A stretch of 64,000 nucleotides of DNA from an uncultured Clostridium sp. (GCF_937920395.1 NZ_CALEVF010000038.1:1-64000), one strand, 5' to 3'; positions 1 to 8,797 are shown, numbered from the stretch's first letter. The notes: generated by a model not told the origin, from the letters alone. A program made the numbers and translations.

Positions 1-174
1 AAATCTGGTTTATTTGTAGGGCATACAGAAGCTATGGCAACAGGAGCACTTGCAGTAGCAGAGTATTTTGAGAGAATGCAGGAACGTAGACTTTATACTT
101 TAGATATAGATGAAATTAAGAGAAAAGTTGCGAAATTAAATTTGACTGATATATTTAAGGAAAAACTGATATAG
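1..174 (+). CDS. C-terminal fragment of an unidentified protein (possibly FAD-dependent oxidoreductase)
   Basis: The frame is open from the window edge for 57 codons and ends in TAG at 172-174. The visible end reads KSGLFVGHTEAMATGALAVA followed by a charged, helical tail rich in Lys and Glu. The Gly/Ala-rich GHTEAMATGALA stretch resembles the C-terminal FAD-contacting segment of some flavin oxidoreductases, but that is only an impression; the bulk of the protein lies outside the window. No terminator follows before the next gene. The coding call is reasonable, the function is not established. Confidence 0.5.
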   Translation, partial: KSGLFVGHTEAMATGALAVAEYFERMQERRLYTLDIDEIKRKVAKLNLTDIFKEKLI

Positions 175-231
175 AATAATAATTAATAAAGTTAGTAGTA
201 TATTTTACAATGTAACACACACAATATCATT

Positions 232-654
232 ATGTGGAAAAAATTTATTGTATACGGGATTTTAGGTCTTTTAGCAGAGGTTTTTTGGAATGGGTTTAGT
301 GCAATGATTAAGGGAGATATGTTACTTAAAGGTACAACTTGTATTTGGATGTTTCCTATATATGGGCTTGCTGTATTTCTTGAACCAGTCCATAATAGAA
401 TCCGGCATCTTCCGCTTATAATTAGGGGAGGTATGTATATGGTACTTATATTTACAGTAGAATTAATTAGCGGACTACTGCTTAAATTGCTTTTAGGGGA
501 GTGCCCATGGAATTATGTAAACAAAACATTGTCAATATGTGGAATTATAACATTGAGTTATGCACCGGTTTGGTTTGCCTACGGGATTATGTTTGAAAGA
601 ATACATGATGTTATAGCATGTATTGAAAAAAGCCTTAATAACAATGTTAATTAA
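232..654 (+). CDS. Small integral membrane protein, putative ABC-transporter type IV (CmpB-like) family
   Basis: A 140-residue hydrophobic protein with about four membrane segments. The N-terminal FIVYGILGLLAEVFWNG, the WMFPIYGLAVFLEPVHN segment, the later Glu in FTVELISGLL and the GECPWNY motif match the pattern I associate with the family called putative ABC transporter permease (Pfam ABC_trans_CmpB, PF06541), common in Clostridia and of unknown function. The ATG has no recognisable Shine-Dalgarno upstream, so the start is less certain than for other genes here; an in-frame TAG at 196-198 limits any upstream extension. No transporter ATPase lies next to it, so the transport label is nominal. 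Confidence 0.7.
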   Translation: MWKKFIVYGILGLLAEVFWNGFSAMIKGDMLLKGTTCIWMFPIYGLAVFLEPVHNRIRHLPLIIRGGMYMVLIFTVELISGLLLKLLLGECPWNYVNKTLSICGIITLSYAPVWFAYGIMFERIHDVIACIEKSLNNNVN

Positions 655-689
655 TGTAATATAAGGTATAACATACAATAAAAAAATGG

Positions 690-730
690 TGTAGTAAGTT
701 TAATTAATAAAATATATTAAACTTACTACA
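690..730. terminator. Hairpin between convergent genes (terminator, chiefly for the ohrR-like gene)
   Basis: Perfect 15-bp arms (690-704 and 716-730) with an 11-nt loop. Read on the - strand the stem is followed by a T-run (complement of the A-run at 681-686), the layout of an intrinsic terminator for the - strand regulator; on the + strand the tail is not T-rich. Confidence 0.7.
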
Positions 731-738
731 TCGCTTCT

Positions 739-1185
739 TTATATCTTTTTATGGGTAGAATCTAAATTTGATAATAATGAATTAACATTTTCTTTAAGAG
801 TAACTGCAGCCTGAGGTGATAGACCTGTTGAACAAAAGATTTCTTTGGGTATGCTAATAGCCATTTTTTTTAATTCAGCACCTAAAGGAGTTAGAGTAAT
901 ATATACATTTCTCTCATCTACAGTGTCTCTAGTTCTTTTTACTAGGTTCATACACTCTAATTTTTTAAACAATGGAGTTAAAGTGCCAGAATCTAAATGT
1001 AATTTTGTTCCAATCTCTTTTACGGTTATATTATCTTTTTCCCATAATACTAATAGAGCAATATATTGCGTGTAGGTTATACCTAGTTTGTCTAATTCTG
1101 GTTTGTAAAGTTTCGTTATTTCACGGGAACAAGCGTATAGAGCGAAACATAACTGGTTATCTAATTTAAGGGATTCATCTGTCAT
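739..1185 (-). CDS. ohrR: MarR-family organic-peroxide-sensing repressor, OhrR-like
   Basis: A 148-residue winged-helix MarR protein that aligns by eye with Bacillus OhrR along its length: N-terminal LDNQLCFALYACSREITK, central ITYTQYIALLVLWE, the recognition segment LHLDSGTLTPLFKKLE and the wing around ERNVYITLT. OhrR proteins sense organic hydroperoxides through one N-terminal cysteine; here it is Cys13 in the QLCFALY motif, with another Cys at 19. The ATG follows AAAAGGA about 7 nt upstream on the - strand. The usual target, an ohr peroxidase gene, is not adjacent, so its regulon is probably elsewhere, or it regulates itself or the - strand genes behind it. A different MarR specificity cannot be excluded. 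Confidence 0.82.
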   Translation of the reverse strand: MTDESLKLDNQLCFALYACSREITKLYKPELDKLGITYTQYIALLVLWEKDNITVKEIGTKLHLDSGTLTPLFKKLECMNLVKRTRDTVDERNVYITLTPLGAELKKMAISIPKEIFCSTGLSPQAAVTLKENVNSLLSNLDSTHKKI

Positions 1186-1361
1186 TTTTGATCATTCCTT
1201 TTCATTTAAAGTGAATTTTGAATTTGTGTTTAAGTCTTCTTCTAAGTCTATATTTAATATAATATATATTTATAATTTAGATTACAGCTATTTAATAGTA
1301 CAAAACTAAATTGAGTTAAATTTAAAATATCATGTTAGTTGTAAAATGTCAAGGAATATTT

Positions 1362-4070
1362 TTAAAAATCATGTTTTACAGCATTAATCTTATTTACCAT
1401 GTAGCCTGATAAATAATCAAATTGATGCCATTTTTCTATTTGAACTTTATCACCCAAAAAAGTAGATTCCAGTGGTGCAGTAGCATTAATATAAAGGTTG
1501 GAGGAGGAGTTAAATAAAAATATTCCATCAGCGCCGTCAGCATATAAATCATAAGCTCTTAATAAATATTGCTGAATATTTAAGTATTTAATATTGGGTA
1601 TATATAGTCCCTGCTTTATTAACTTTTCTTCTTCTTTTGTTACGTCGTGTCCACTAACATTTGCAGAAATACCTACATATAATTTTACGTTCGTATTTTT
1701 AACCATGTTTACATAAGATGAAATTTCAAAGTTTTTATCCTCATTACCAATGCTTGAAGGTATTAATGTATCAAGTAAACCTTCTTTAACCCAAGTAGTA
1801 ACATCAAATCCATATTTAATAGGGTCCTTCCAGGGTATCCTTATGGTTATGGTTTTATTTTTTTGTAGTTCATTTCGCAAGGTTCGTAAGAATTCATTCA
1901 TGATAAGTATCTTTTGATTTTCGGGAGTTTCGATTCCAAAAATAGTTGGGTATCTGCAAAAATCTAATGTTACCCCATTCACATTATTAAAAGACCCTGC
2001 CTCTATAAGTATGTTTTTGATGTAATCTCTAACTTCTGGGTAGTAATAACTTAGCGGAAAATTGCCAAGTTGAGTAAACTGTTTGTATTCATTATATATA
2101 TTCCCATTTAAAAAGCCGTAAATACTTGGATTATAAAATGCATCCATTCTGAGTGACGCATTAACTTTTACTCCCATATCAATTCCTCTATCAGCTATAA
2201 GTTCGAGTGGTGACTTGCCAGAATGCAATATATTCAATATTTGAGATCTTGCTAACTTATCTCCATTTCTAAGCTCAGAATCAAATCCTTCTGTACCCTG
2301 GAACACGTTTCCTGCATATTTACTATTATAATTTAAAGCACTGGTGGTTCCTAAACACCAATTTACTGTTCCAACATTTTTATTGGCTAGGCTGTCTATA
2401 ACCCTACTTTTAAGTGCTTTGACAGTGGGGAAGTTTCCAGAAAAAAAATCAGAATACCCATCAAAATCATAAATAACTGTTTTTTTATTTCCATTTTGTT
2501 GTTGATATAAAGCCACCTGATAATTTGTTAAACCTATTAGTTTAATATAAGCTATTTTAGCAATTTTAGAAGCAATTGGATGTATTTCAATTGAGTTGTT
2601 ATCAAAATTTGAAATTATTGTAGATTTTTCATTAATCCATTTATCAGCATATGATGAGCTAGAATTAAAAGAAATGTCACCATTTACTTGCAAAGGTGAA
2701 TAACTATTTGTTTTCCTAATTTGAAAACTTTCAGTACCGTCAACATAACCTACATAAACTCTAAACCATCCATTTAGGGATACAGGCATTTTTATTGATA
2801 GAGCATTTTCTCTATTTTCGATTATTGACCCACTCTTGTTATTTTCGCAATCAACGTAGGAACTTAATTTCCAACCGCAATTCAGAGCATCATTTTGATT
2901 TTTTGATAACATCTTATCCACTTGAGTATATAGGTACACACTTCCAGGGGTAGAAGTTATAACCTGGCCTGGAGTTATATTTATTACTGAAATAGTCATA
3001 TTTAGAGTTTTTGTTATTTGTTCGATTTCATTATTGCCAGTTACAAGCTTCAATACAAGTTTCATTTTCCCAGATTGGGTTATATTATTAAGTGTAGAGG
3101 AAACATTTCTATTATCTATCATGGTTGTACTTTCTGCAATAATTTTGTCGTTTTTATATAAGTATGCTTTAATACTATATTGCTTAATATCAATAAGCTT
3201 TTCATCTTCAACAGTCATAACTGTTGAAATATTTATAGTTTGGTTCTTTTCATCAGTTAGTACAGCAGCATTTTTTATTGTTAATGATTTTACTACTGCA
3301 AAATTATCAATATATATTTTGTTCGTACCTGTAAGTGAATCAGTCATGTCGCTATAAAGTACAACCTTATCAGTAAGCCCATTAGCATCTAGTTCGGGAT
3401 TAGGAAAATTACCAATAACTTTTCCATCTATTAATATAGATATAGTTTTATTTCCATCATATTTAATTGACCATCTATGAATATCATCATCTCTGGGCAA
3501 ATATGTACTAATTGTATGAAAAAGGTTGTAACCTGAATTTTTACTTAACAAGTTTATATTTATTTTATTGTCAGAGTCTTTGTCATTAATACTAAGATGA
3601 TATCTTTTATTGTTAGCAATTATATCTAGTACAAAACCTCTCCAAACTTCGTTTGTAGAAGGAGTTTGTAAATCGGCTATTATAGCATCAAATTCTATGT
3701 TGAAAGGACCAGCACCTATTTTAATATCTTTGCTTATTTTTGAAATTGAATTTTTAGTGTTATTGTAAAATAAATATTGTCCATATGGAATATGTGCATT
3801 ATATTTTTTATTTTCATTTGCATCTGCAACAAATGAGTTATTAGTATACTTGTTACTTTTAATCCATCCACTAGTAAGAAGGTTATTGCAGTTATCATTA
3901 AAAATTGACTTGATATTCTTATTGTTTTTTACAAGTATATTATTCATTTTGAAAGTCTGTTGTATAGGTTTTTGCAATTGATTATTAGTTTGCTCAAATG
4001 CATATGAACTATGAGTAGATATTAATAAAAAGAATAATATAGTAAATGTAGTTATTAGTAGTTTTTTCAT
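1362..4070 (-). CDS. Secreted multidomain protein with C-terminal glycoside-hydrolase-like TIM barrel
   Basis: A 902-residue protein beginning with a clear signal peptide (MKKLLITTFTILFFLL, probable cleavage near the SYA at about residue 24). Residues about 60-265 look like a beta-rich LamG/concanavalin-type module; about 270-365 like an Ig-type strand domain; 375-540 is another beta-rich region; about 540-880 resembles the family-10-like (GHL) glycosidase barrels, with NGVTLDFCRYP placing Asp703 at a likely active-site strand end and a later YADGADGIFLFN strand. There is no sortase motif, SLH or transmembrane anchor, so export to the medium is inferred. It lies 27 nt downstream of a small membrane-protein gene on the same strand; RBS AAGGGAG precedes the ATG. 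Substrate unknown; catalytic activity is not shown. Confidence 0.65.
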   Translation of the reverse strand: MKKLLITTFTILFFLLISTHSSYAFEQTNNQLQKPIQQTFKMNNILVKNNKNIKSIFNDNCNNLLTSGWIKSNKYTNNSFVADANENKKYNAHIPYGQYLFYNNTKNSISKISKDIKIGAGPFNIEFDAIIADLQTPSTNEVWRGFVLDIIANNKRYHLSINDKDSDNKININLLSKNSGYNLFHTISTYLPRDDDIHRWSIKYDGNKTISILIDGKVIGNFPNPELDANGLTDKVVLYSDMTDSLTGTNKIYIDNFAVVKSLTIKNAAVLTDEKNQTINISTVMTVEDEKLIDIKQYSIKAYLYKNDKIIAESTTMIDNRNVSSTLNNITQSGKMKLVLKLVTGNNEIEQITKTLNMTISVINITPGQVITSTPGSVYLYTQVDKMLSKNQNDALNCGWKLSSYVDCENNKSGSIIENRENALSIKMPVSLNGWFRVYVGYVDGTESFQIRKTNSYSPLQVNGDISFNSSSSYADKWINEKSTIISNFDNNSIEIHPIASKIAKIAYIKLIGLTNYQVALYQQQNGNKKTVIYDFDGYSDFFSGNFPTVKALKSRVIDSLANKNVGTVNWCLGTTSALNYNSKYAGNVFQGTEGFDSELRNGDKLARSQILNILHSGKSPLELIADRGIDMGVKVNASLRMDAFYNPSIYGFLNGNIYNEYKQFTQLGNFPLSYYYPEVRDYIKNILIEAGSFNNVNGVTLDFCRYPTIFGIETPENQKILIMNEFLRTLRNELQKNKTITIRIPWKDPIKYGFDVTTWVKEGLLDTLIPSSIGNEDKNFEISSYVNMVKNTNVKLYVGISANVSGHDVTKEEEKLIKQGLYIPNIKYLNIQQYLLRAYDLYADGADGIFLFNSSSNLYINATAPLESTFLGDKVQIEKWHQFDYLSGYMVNKINAVKHDF

Positions 4071-4097
4071 CTTTTGTAATCTCCCTTATAACTTAAG

Positions 4098-4283
4098 TTA
4101 AAAATAGGCATATAACATTTTATAAGCATAATAAAGCAATAAAAAAGCTAAAAGCCCAACTATAGCCCAAAAAAACATTAGTTTAAAATTTGATTTTTTA
4201 GGTTTCTTTGTAAAAACATCAACGATTTTATTTAGTGGTTCGCTGATTTCAGCATGTATTATTTTCTTTAAATCATCATTCAC
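4098..4283 (-). CDS. Small single-pass membrane protein, hypothetical
   Basis: 61 residues: a soluble charged N-terminal half (MNDDLKKIIHAEISEPLNK, then KKPKKSN) and one strong C-terminal membrane helix (about residues 35-60, LMFFWAIVGLLAFLLLYYAY). The start is a GTG at 4281-4283 preceded by GAGGTGA at ideal spacing, which decides it. It is the first gene of a two-gene - strand unit with the secreted barrel protein. The arrangement might suggest a role in that protein's export or surface retention, but nothing in the sequence proves it. No family recognised. Confidence 0.6.
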   Translation of the reverse strand: MNDDLKKIIHAEISEPLNKIVDVFTKKPKKSNFKLMFFWAIVGLLAFLLLYYAYKMLYAYF

Positions 4284-4520
4284 TTAAGTCACCTCATAAA
4301 TTACTTATCTATATATATTATCTAAATACAATTTAATATACCTTATATTTAAAATTTGATTATTAAAGTACTTAAATAATTAATTAAGTAAAAGATTTTT
4401 AACAAATAATATAAAAATAGATTTTAGGTGAGATTACTACGTATAATATTATAAATTTGGAGAGAAAATAGTAAAGCAAATGGTTTTGAATGTAATTTAA
4501 TTAAAAAGGAGGGTGATTTA

Positions 4521-4721
4521 ATGATTAACAAATGTGGAAATTATATAGATGAAGGTTATAAAATAATGAAATTTGAGAGAGATATTGATAAAATTACTGG
4601 ACAAGAAATAGGGACAATTGAGGTAAAGGCATTAGATGGTCATAGGCAGTATATAACATTAGATGATAATGGTGCTGATGAAATAGAAAAAAGTTTATTT
4701 GAATATTTAAAAAATAAATAG
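4521..4721 (+). CDS. Small soluble protein, hypothetical
   Basis: 66 residues, acidic and without membrane segments (MINKCGNYIDEGYKIMKFER at the start, ending EKSLFEYLKNK). A strong AAAAGGAGGGTG ribosome site sits 7 nt before the ATG and a good intrinsic terminator follows immediately, so it looks like a real single-gene transcript. The middle, GTIEVKALDGHRQYITLDDNG, reads like a small beta-rich fold. I do not recognise the family. Neighbouring genes give no clue. Confidence 0.6.
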   Translation: MINKCGNYIDEGYKIMKFERDIDKITGQEIGTIEVKALDGHRQYITLDDNGADEIEKSLFEYLKNK

Positions 4722-4727
4722 AATTAT

Positions 4728-4767
4728 AAAAATAAGGCATGCTAATAATTCGTATGCCTTATTTTTA
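4728..4767 (+). terminator. Intrinsic terminator after the 66-aa gene
   Basis: Arms of AATAAGGCAT (4731-4740) and its complement (4754-4763), extended by A:T pairs, a 13-nt loop, then ATTTTTATTT. Confidence 0.85.
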
Positions 4768-4944
4768 TTTATGAAATTTTACAAATAAAAGATGTAATTT
4801 TTCCAGGTATATTGTAAAATAGAGTTTGTGTGTAAAATTCAAATATAATGTATCGTAAGTAAACATCTACGTTTGAGTTTCTATAACATTAAAGAGTAAA
4901 AACAGATTAATATATTTTAAAACTAAGATTAGGAGGTATTTTAA

Positions 4945-5940
4945 GTGAAAAAAGTTGCGGTTATTTTTAATGGCGGCACAATTTCTATGACATTAGATCC
5001 AAGAATAAAGGCAGCAGTTCCAACTCTAAGTGGAGAAGAAATAATGTCTATGGTTACAGGAATTGAAAAGTATGCCGAAATAGAATCATATACTTTCTCA
5101 AACATGCCAGGCCCTCATATGACGCCAGAAATCATGTTGGATTTGTCTAGATACATAAAAAAACTTTTAATTCGAGAGGATATATGTGGGGTTGTAGTTA
5201 CTCATGGTACGGACACACTTGAGGAAACAGCATATCTATTACATCTAACTATTGATAATCCAAAGCCGGTAATTGTTACAGGTTCAATGAGAAATGGTTC
5301 GGAACTTGGTTATGATGGCCCTGCAAATTTATCGGCTGCTATTTGTACTGCGATTTCCAAGGAGGCACGTAATAGGGGAGTATTAGTATGCTTAAATGAT
5401 GAACTTAATTGTGCTAGTGAAGTTACTAAAACACATTCAATGCACCTAAATACTTTTCAGAGCCCCGAGTTTGGACCAATAGGAATTATAGATAATAATG
5501 TAGCAATATTTTATAGGGATAGTTTAAAAAAAGAACATATAATAACAGATAAGATAGAAAATAGAGTGGATTTAATAAAAGCTTGTGCTGGAATGGATTC
5601 AAAATTAATTGATTTTTGTGTAAAGGAAGGTGCAAGAGGAATTGTTATTGAAGCTATGGGAAGAGGAAATATTCCACCGAAAATGGCAGAAGGCGTAAAA
5701 ACAGCTATTGCAAAGGGCGTGGCAGTTGTTATGGTGTCTAGATGCTTTAAAGGAAGAGTATTAGATTCCTATGGATACCCAGGTGGTGGAAAAGAACTTA
5801 GGAATGCAGGCGTTATTTTTGGAGATAGTCTGCCAGGTCAAAAGGCTAGAATTAAACTTATGCTGGCACTTGCTAGTACAACAAATCTAAAAGAAATTGA
5901 ACATATGTTCGAAGACGGAAGATATAGAAGCCGAATTTAA
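4945..5940 (+). CDS. ansA: L-asparaginase (type I/II asparaginase-glutaminase family)
   Basis: 331 residues, normal length. Hydrolyses asparagine to aspartate and ammonia. The first catalytic threonine is Thr12 in FNGGTISM, the second triad is Thr89-Asp90 in VVTHGTDTLEET, with Lys162 in TKTHSMHLNTF, all as in the family. No signal peptide, so cytoplasmic. The start is GTG at 4945, fixed by AGGAGG 9 nt upstream; MKKVAVIFNGGT starts cleanly there. It precedes a purine permease with its own promoter, so the two are probably not one operon. Whether it should be called ansA or ansB, and its glutaminase side activity, cannot be told from sequence by eye. Confidence 0.88.
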   Translation: MKKVAVIFNGGTISMTLDPRIKAAVPTLSGEEIMSMVTGIEKYAEIESYTFSNMPGPHMTPEIMLDLSRYIKKLLIREDICGVVVTHGTDTLEETAYLLHLTIDNPKPVIVTGSMRNGSELGYDGPANLSAAICTAISKEARNRGVLVCLNDELNCASEVTKTHSMHLNTFQSPEFGPIGIIDNNVAIFYRDSLKKEHIITDKIENRVDLIKACAGMDSKLIDFCVKEGARGIVIEAMGRGNIPPKMAEGVKTAIAKGVAVVMVSRCFKGRVLDSYGYPGGGKELRNAGVIFGDSLPGQKARIKLMLALASTTNLKEIEHMFEDGRYRSRI

Positions 5941-5973
5941 TGAGCAAAATATGATTAAATATTCGTCATGGTA

Positions 5974-6002
5974 TTGACGTAAACGTACGTTTTTGATATT
6001 AT
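5974..6002 (+). promoter_or_regulatory. Candidate sigma-A promoter with a palindromic operator, upstream of the purine permease
   Basis: TTGACG (5974-5979), 17-bp spacer, TATTAT (5997-6002). The spacer contains the perfect 12-bp palindrome AAACGTACGTTT at 5981-5992, an obvious place for a repressor to block polymerase. No known box is matched. Confidence 0.65.
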
Positions 6003-6040
6003 GTTTGTATAAAAAATAAAATACAGAATAGGGGATAAAC

Positions 6041-7462
6041 ATGAAATCAACAGAAAATATTGAAAAAAATTCTATATTTGAGAAGCTTTTCAAATTAAGA
6101 GAAAACAAAACTACAGTAAAAACAGAAATACTTGCGGGGATAACTACATTCATTACCATGGCATATATTATATTTGTAAATCCTAATATTCTTAAATTTG
6201 CAGGAATGAATTTACCTGGGATAAAGGGTGATGGGGCAGCCGGTTTCAACGCATTAAATGATCCAGTTGTAGCATCTGTTTTTGCAGCTACATGCATTGC
6301 AGCAGCTGTGGGTACATTTGTAATGGCTTTTTATGCTAATCTTCCATTTGCACAGGCACCAGGAATGGGATTAAATGCATTTTTTACTTATAGTGTATGT
6401 TTGGGACTTGGATATACATGGCAACAAGCGTTAGCAGCAGTTTTTATATCAGGAATTTTATTTATAATAATAACTCTTACATCAATACGAGAAAAAATAG
6501 TGGATGCATTGCCACAAAATTTGAAGCTTGCTATTTCAGGCGGTATCGGACTATTTATAGCACTTATAGGTTTTAAGGGTGGCGGAATAATTGTAAGTAA
6601 TAAAGAAACTTTAGTAGCCTTTGGTAAGTTAACATCTCCAAGTGCGATAGTTACATTAATAGGTTTAACTGTTACGGCAATATTAATGGCTAGAAAAATA
6701 AAGGGGTCTATACTATTTGGAATTGTAATAACTGCTATAGTGGGCATTCCTTTTGGAATTACAAAACTAGCAGGTGTTGTGATATTCAGCAAACCACCGT
6801 CTCTTTCACCAACATTTATGCAGTTTGATTTTGCGGGTCTTTTAGGATCAGGTGCTAGTAAGGGAGTATTTTCAGCAATAATGAGTGTAGTAATGGTTGT
6901 AATAACCTTTAGTTTAGTGGATTTATTTGATACAATAGGAACACTCGTGGGAACAGCAACAAAAGCTAAGATGCTCGATGAGAATGGACGAGTAAAGAAT
7001 ATGAATAAAGCATTAATGTCAGATGCATTAGCAACTACTGCAGGAGCAGTTATGGGAACAAGTACAATAGTAACTTATGTCGAATCTACAGCAGGAGTTG
7101 CAGAAGGTGGAAGAACAGGTCTTACATCAGCTACAGTAGGAGTGCTATTTTTATGTTCTTTATTTTTTAGTGGACTGGTAGGAATAGTACCAGCTGAGGC
7201 TACTGCACCAGCACTTGTAATAGTTGGAGTCCTTATGATGAGCTCAATTACAAAGATTGATTTCGACGATTTTACAGAAGCACTTCCAGCATTCTTTACA
7301 ATAGCAATAATGCCATTTAGTTATAGTATAGCAAATGGAATAGCTGCAGGAATTATTTTTTATCCAATAGTAAAAGTTGTAACAGGAAGGCAAAAGGAAG
7401 TTAGTCCTATAGTTTATGTTTTAGCAGCATTATTTATAATTAGATTTATTGTATTGCCTTAG
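6041..7462 (+). CDS. NCS2-family purine permease (guanine/hypoxanthine/adenine, AzgA-PbuG type)
   Basis: 473 residues with many hydrophobic segments. Imports purine bases with cations across the cytoplasmic membrane. Family features: N-terminal KLRENKTTVKTEILAGITTF followed by the MAYIIFVNPNIL segment, AQAPGMGLNAFFTY in an early helix, the LVDLFDTIGTLVGTA motif and TSTIVTYVESTAGVAEGGRTG, typical of the AzgA/PbuG/PbuO branch. It has its own promoter at 5974 and a long terminator hairpin after it, so it is probably monocistronic. No purine riboswitch is seen in the short 100-nt upstream region. The exact base transported is not predictable here. Confidence 0.88.
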   Translation: MKSTENIEKNSIFEKLFKLRENKTTVKTEILAGITTFITMAYIIFVNPNILKFAGMNLPGIKGDGAAGFNALNDPVVASVFAATCIAAAVGTFVMAFYANLPFAQAPGMGLNAFFTYSVCLGLGYTWQQALAAVFISGILFIIITLTSIREKIVDALPQNLKLAISGGIGLFIALIGFKGGGIIVSNKETLVAFGKLTSPSAIVTLIGLTVTAILMARKIKGSILFGIVITAIVGIPFGITKLAGVVIFSKPPSLSPTFMQFDFAGLLGSGASKGVFSAIMSVVMVVITFSLVDLFDTIGTLVGTATKAKMLDENGRVKNMNKALMSDALATTAGAVMGTSTIVTYVESTAGVAEGGRTGLTSATVGVLFLCSLFFSGLVGIVPAEATAPALVIVGVLMMSSITKIDFDDFTEALPAFFTIAIMPFSYSIANGIAAGIIFYPIVKVVTGRQKEVSPIVYVLAALFIIRFIVLP

Positions 7463-7494
7463 TTAGTGATGTAATAAAATAATATTAAGAGGTT

Positions 7495-7550
7495 AAACTG
7501 GTACCTACAGAATAGAACTTTTAAGAAATCTATTCTATAGGTACCAGTTT
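7495..7550 (+). terminator. Long hairpin terminator after the purine permease
   Basis: 21-bp arms (7495-7515 and 7530-7550, one mismatch, centred on GGTACC) with a 14-nt loop; a T-run (TGTTTTTTTT) begins about 10 nt further on. Very stable for this AT-rich region. Confidence 0.8.
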
Positions 7551-7642
7551 ATAATTTAAGTGTTTTTTTTAGTAATCTTTCAAATGTAACAAAGTTAGTA
7601 TTATCCGAATAATATAATAAAAACTATGTAAAGGATGATACT

Positions 7643-8797
7643 ATGAAAATAAATAATAGACTTTCTAATGTTTCCGAATATCATTTTAAAAAGATTGATG
7701 ATATTAAAAAAAAAGCTATTACTTCTGGTGAAAAAATTATTGACCTTAGTATAGGAGATCCAGATTTATCAGTCAATTCAAAAATTACAGATGCACTAAT
7801 AGAAGCCTTAAAATGTGAAAATTACAATAATTATCCTCCTTATGATGGGATAATTGAACTGAAAAAAGCAGTTATAAAATACTATAATCAAGTTTATAAT
7901 GTATGCCTCGATTTAGACGAAGTAATAATTCTAATAGGATCAAAAGAAGGTATAAACAACATCATTCCAGCTGTATGTGATATAGGGGATTGTGTAATAG
8001 TACCTGAACCGGCATATCCAGTTTATAGCATTTGTTCAAAACTATGGGGTTGTGTGCCGTATACTGTGCCATTAACACAAAGCAATGGATATATGCCAAG
8101 GCTTGATGATATTCCTGAAATTATTGTTAATAAATGTAAATTGATTTTTATTAATTATCCTAATAACCCTACAGGTGCAGTAGCAAGTAAAGAGTTTTAT
8201 AAGCATATTATAAAGTTTTCTTATGATAATAATATTGTTTTATGCAATGATTCAGCATATAATGAGATAATTAAGGAAGATAAAGAGCCAATTAGCCTTA
8301 TGCAATACGATGTATTAAGAAAAAATGTGGAATTTGGGACTTTATCTAAAACTTATAATATGACAGGATATAGAATAGGGTATGCTGTAGGTAATGCTAA
8401 AGTAATAAATGCTCTTTTAAAAATAAAAAGTAATTGTGATTCTGGTCAATTCATACCAGTGCAAAAGGCCGCAGTTGCTGCTCTTAATTTAGAACGTGAT
8501 TATGTTCATAATATAAGAAAAATATATGATGAAAGACGTGAAGTAGCTAAAAATGTTTTACTAGAGAAAAATATAAAATTCTTTGATACTGAAGCTACGT
8601 TTTATTTATGGTGTAGAACACCTAAAAATTATACGACAAATGAATTTTGTGAAGAATTGCTGATTAATCATGGAATTGTGGTTACACCAGGCAATGTTTT
8701 TGGAAAAATTGGATACGATTATTTCCGTATAGCTCTTACAAAAGATAAGCTCATTATTGAAGAAGCTTTAAAATCTTTAAAAAAATGTGGTGATTAA
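7643..8797 (+). CDS. PLP-dependent aminotransferase, class I/II (LL-diaminopimelate aminotransferase-like)
   Basis: 384 residues, fold-type I aminotransferase. N-terminal IIDLSIGDPDLSVN, PYDGIIELKKAV, the FINYPNNPTGAV motif, CNDSAYNEI with the cofactor-ring Asp/Tyr, the Schiff-base lysine in TLSKTYNMTGYRIG, and the C-terminal YFRIALT with the carboxylate-binding Arg. The overall pattern is closest to the DapL/AspC-like group of Clostridia (LL-DAP aminotransferase-related), but substrate cannot be fixed by eye. RBS AAAGGATGATACT precedes ATG 7643. It stands alone between a terminator and the yicC promoter. Confidence 0.78.
   Translation: MKINNRLSNVSEYHFKKIDDIKKKAITSGEKIIDLSIGDPDLSVNSKITDALIEALKCENYNNYPPYDGIIELKKAVIKYYNQVYNVCLDLDEVIILIGSKEGINNIIPAVCDIGDCVIVPEPAYPVYSICSKLWGCVPYTVPLTQSNGYMPRLDDIPEIIVNKCKLIFINYPNNPTGAVASKEFYKHIIKFSYDNNIVLCNDSAYNEIIKEDKEPISLMQYDVLRKNVEFGTLSKTYNMTGYRIGYAVGNAKVINALLKIKSNCDSGQFIPVQKAAVAALNLERDYVHNIRKIYDERREVAKNVLLEKNIKFFDTEATFYLWCRTPKNYTTNEFCEELLINHGIVVTPGNVFGKIGYDYFRIALTKDKLIIEEALKSLKKCGD

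Noticed and set aside
1284..1310. OhrR operator in the regulator's upstream region
   Set aside because: A TACAAAACTAAATTG stretch only half matches a TACAATT-AATTGTA palindrome; not symmetrical enough to call.
3034..3357. 107-codon open frame on the + strand, hydrophobic
   Set aside because: It is antisense to the middle of the secreted barrel gene, has no ribosome site, and its hydrophobic Ser/Phe/Ile-rich makeup is what the reverse complement of Lys/Asn/Asp-rich coding DNA gives.
5941..6040. Purine riboswitch before the purine permease
   Set aside because: Only 100 nt separate the genes and the conserved loop and junction sequences of the purine aptamer are not seen.
5887..6297. 136-codon open frame on the - strand across the asparaginase-permease gap
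   Set aside because: It runs antisense through the asparaginase end, the promoter and the start of the permease, lacks a ribosome site and resembles no family.
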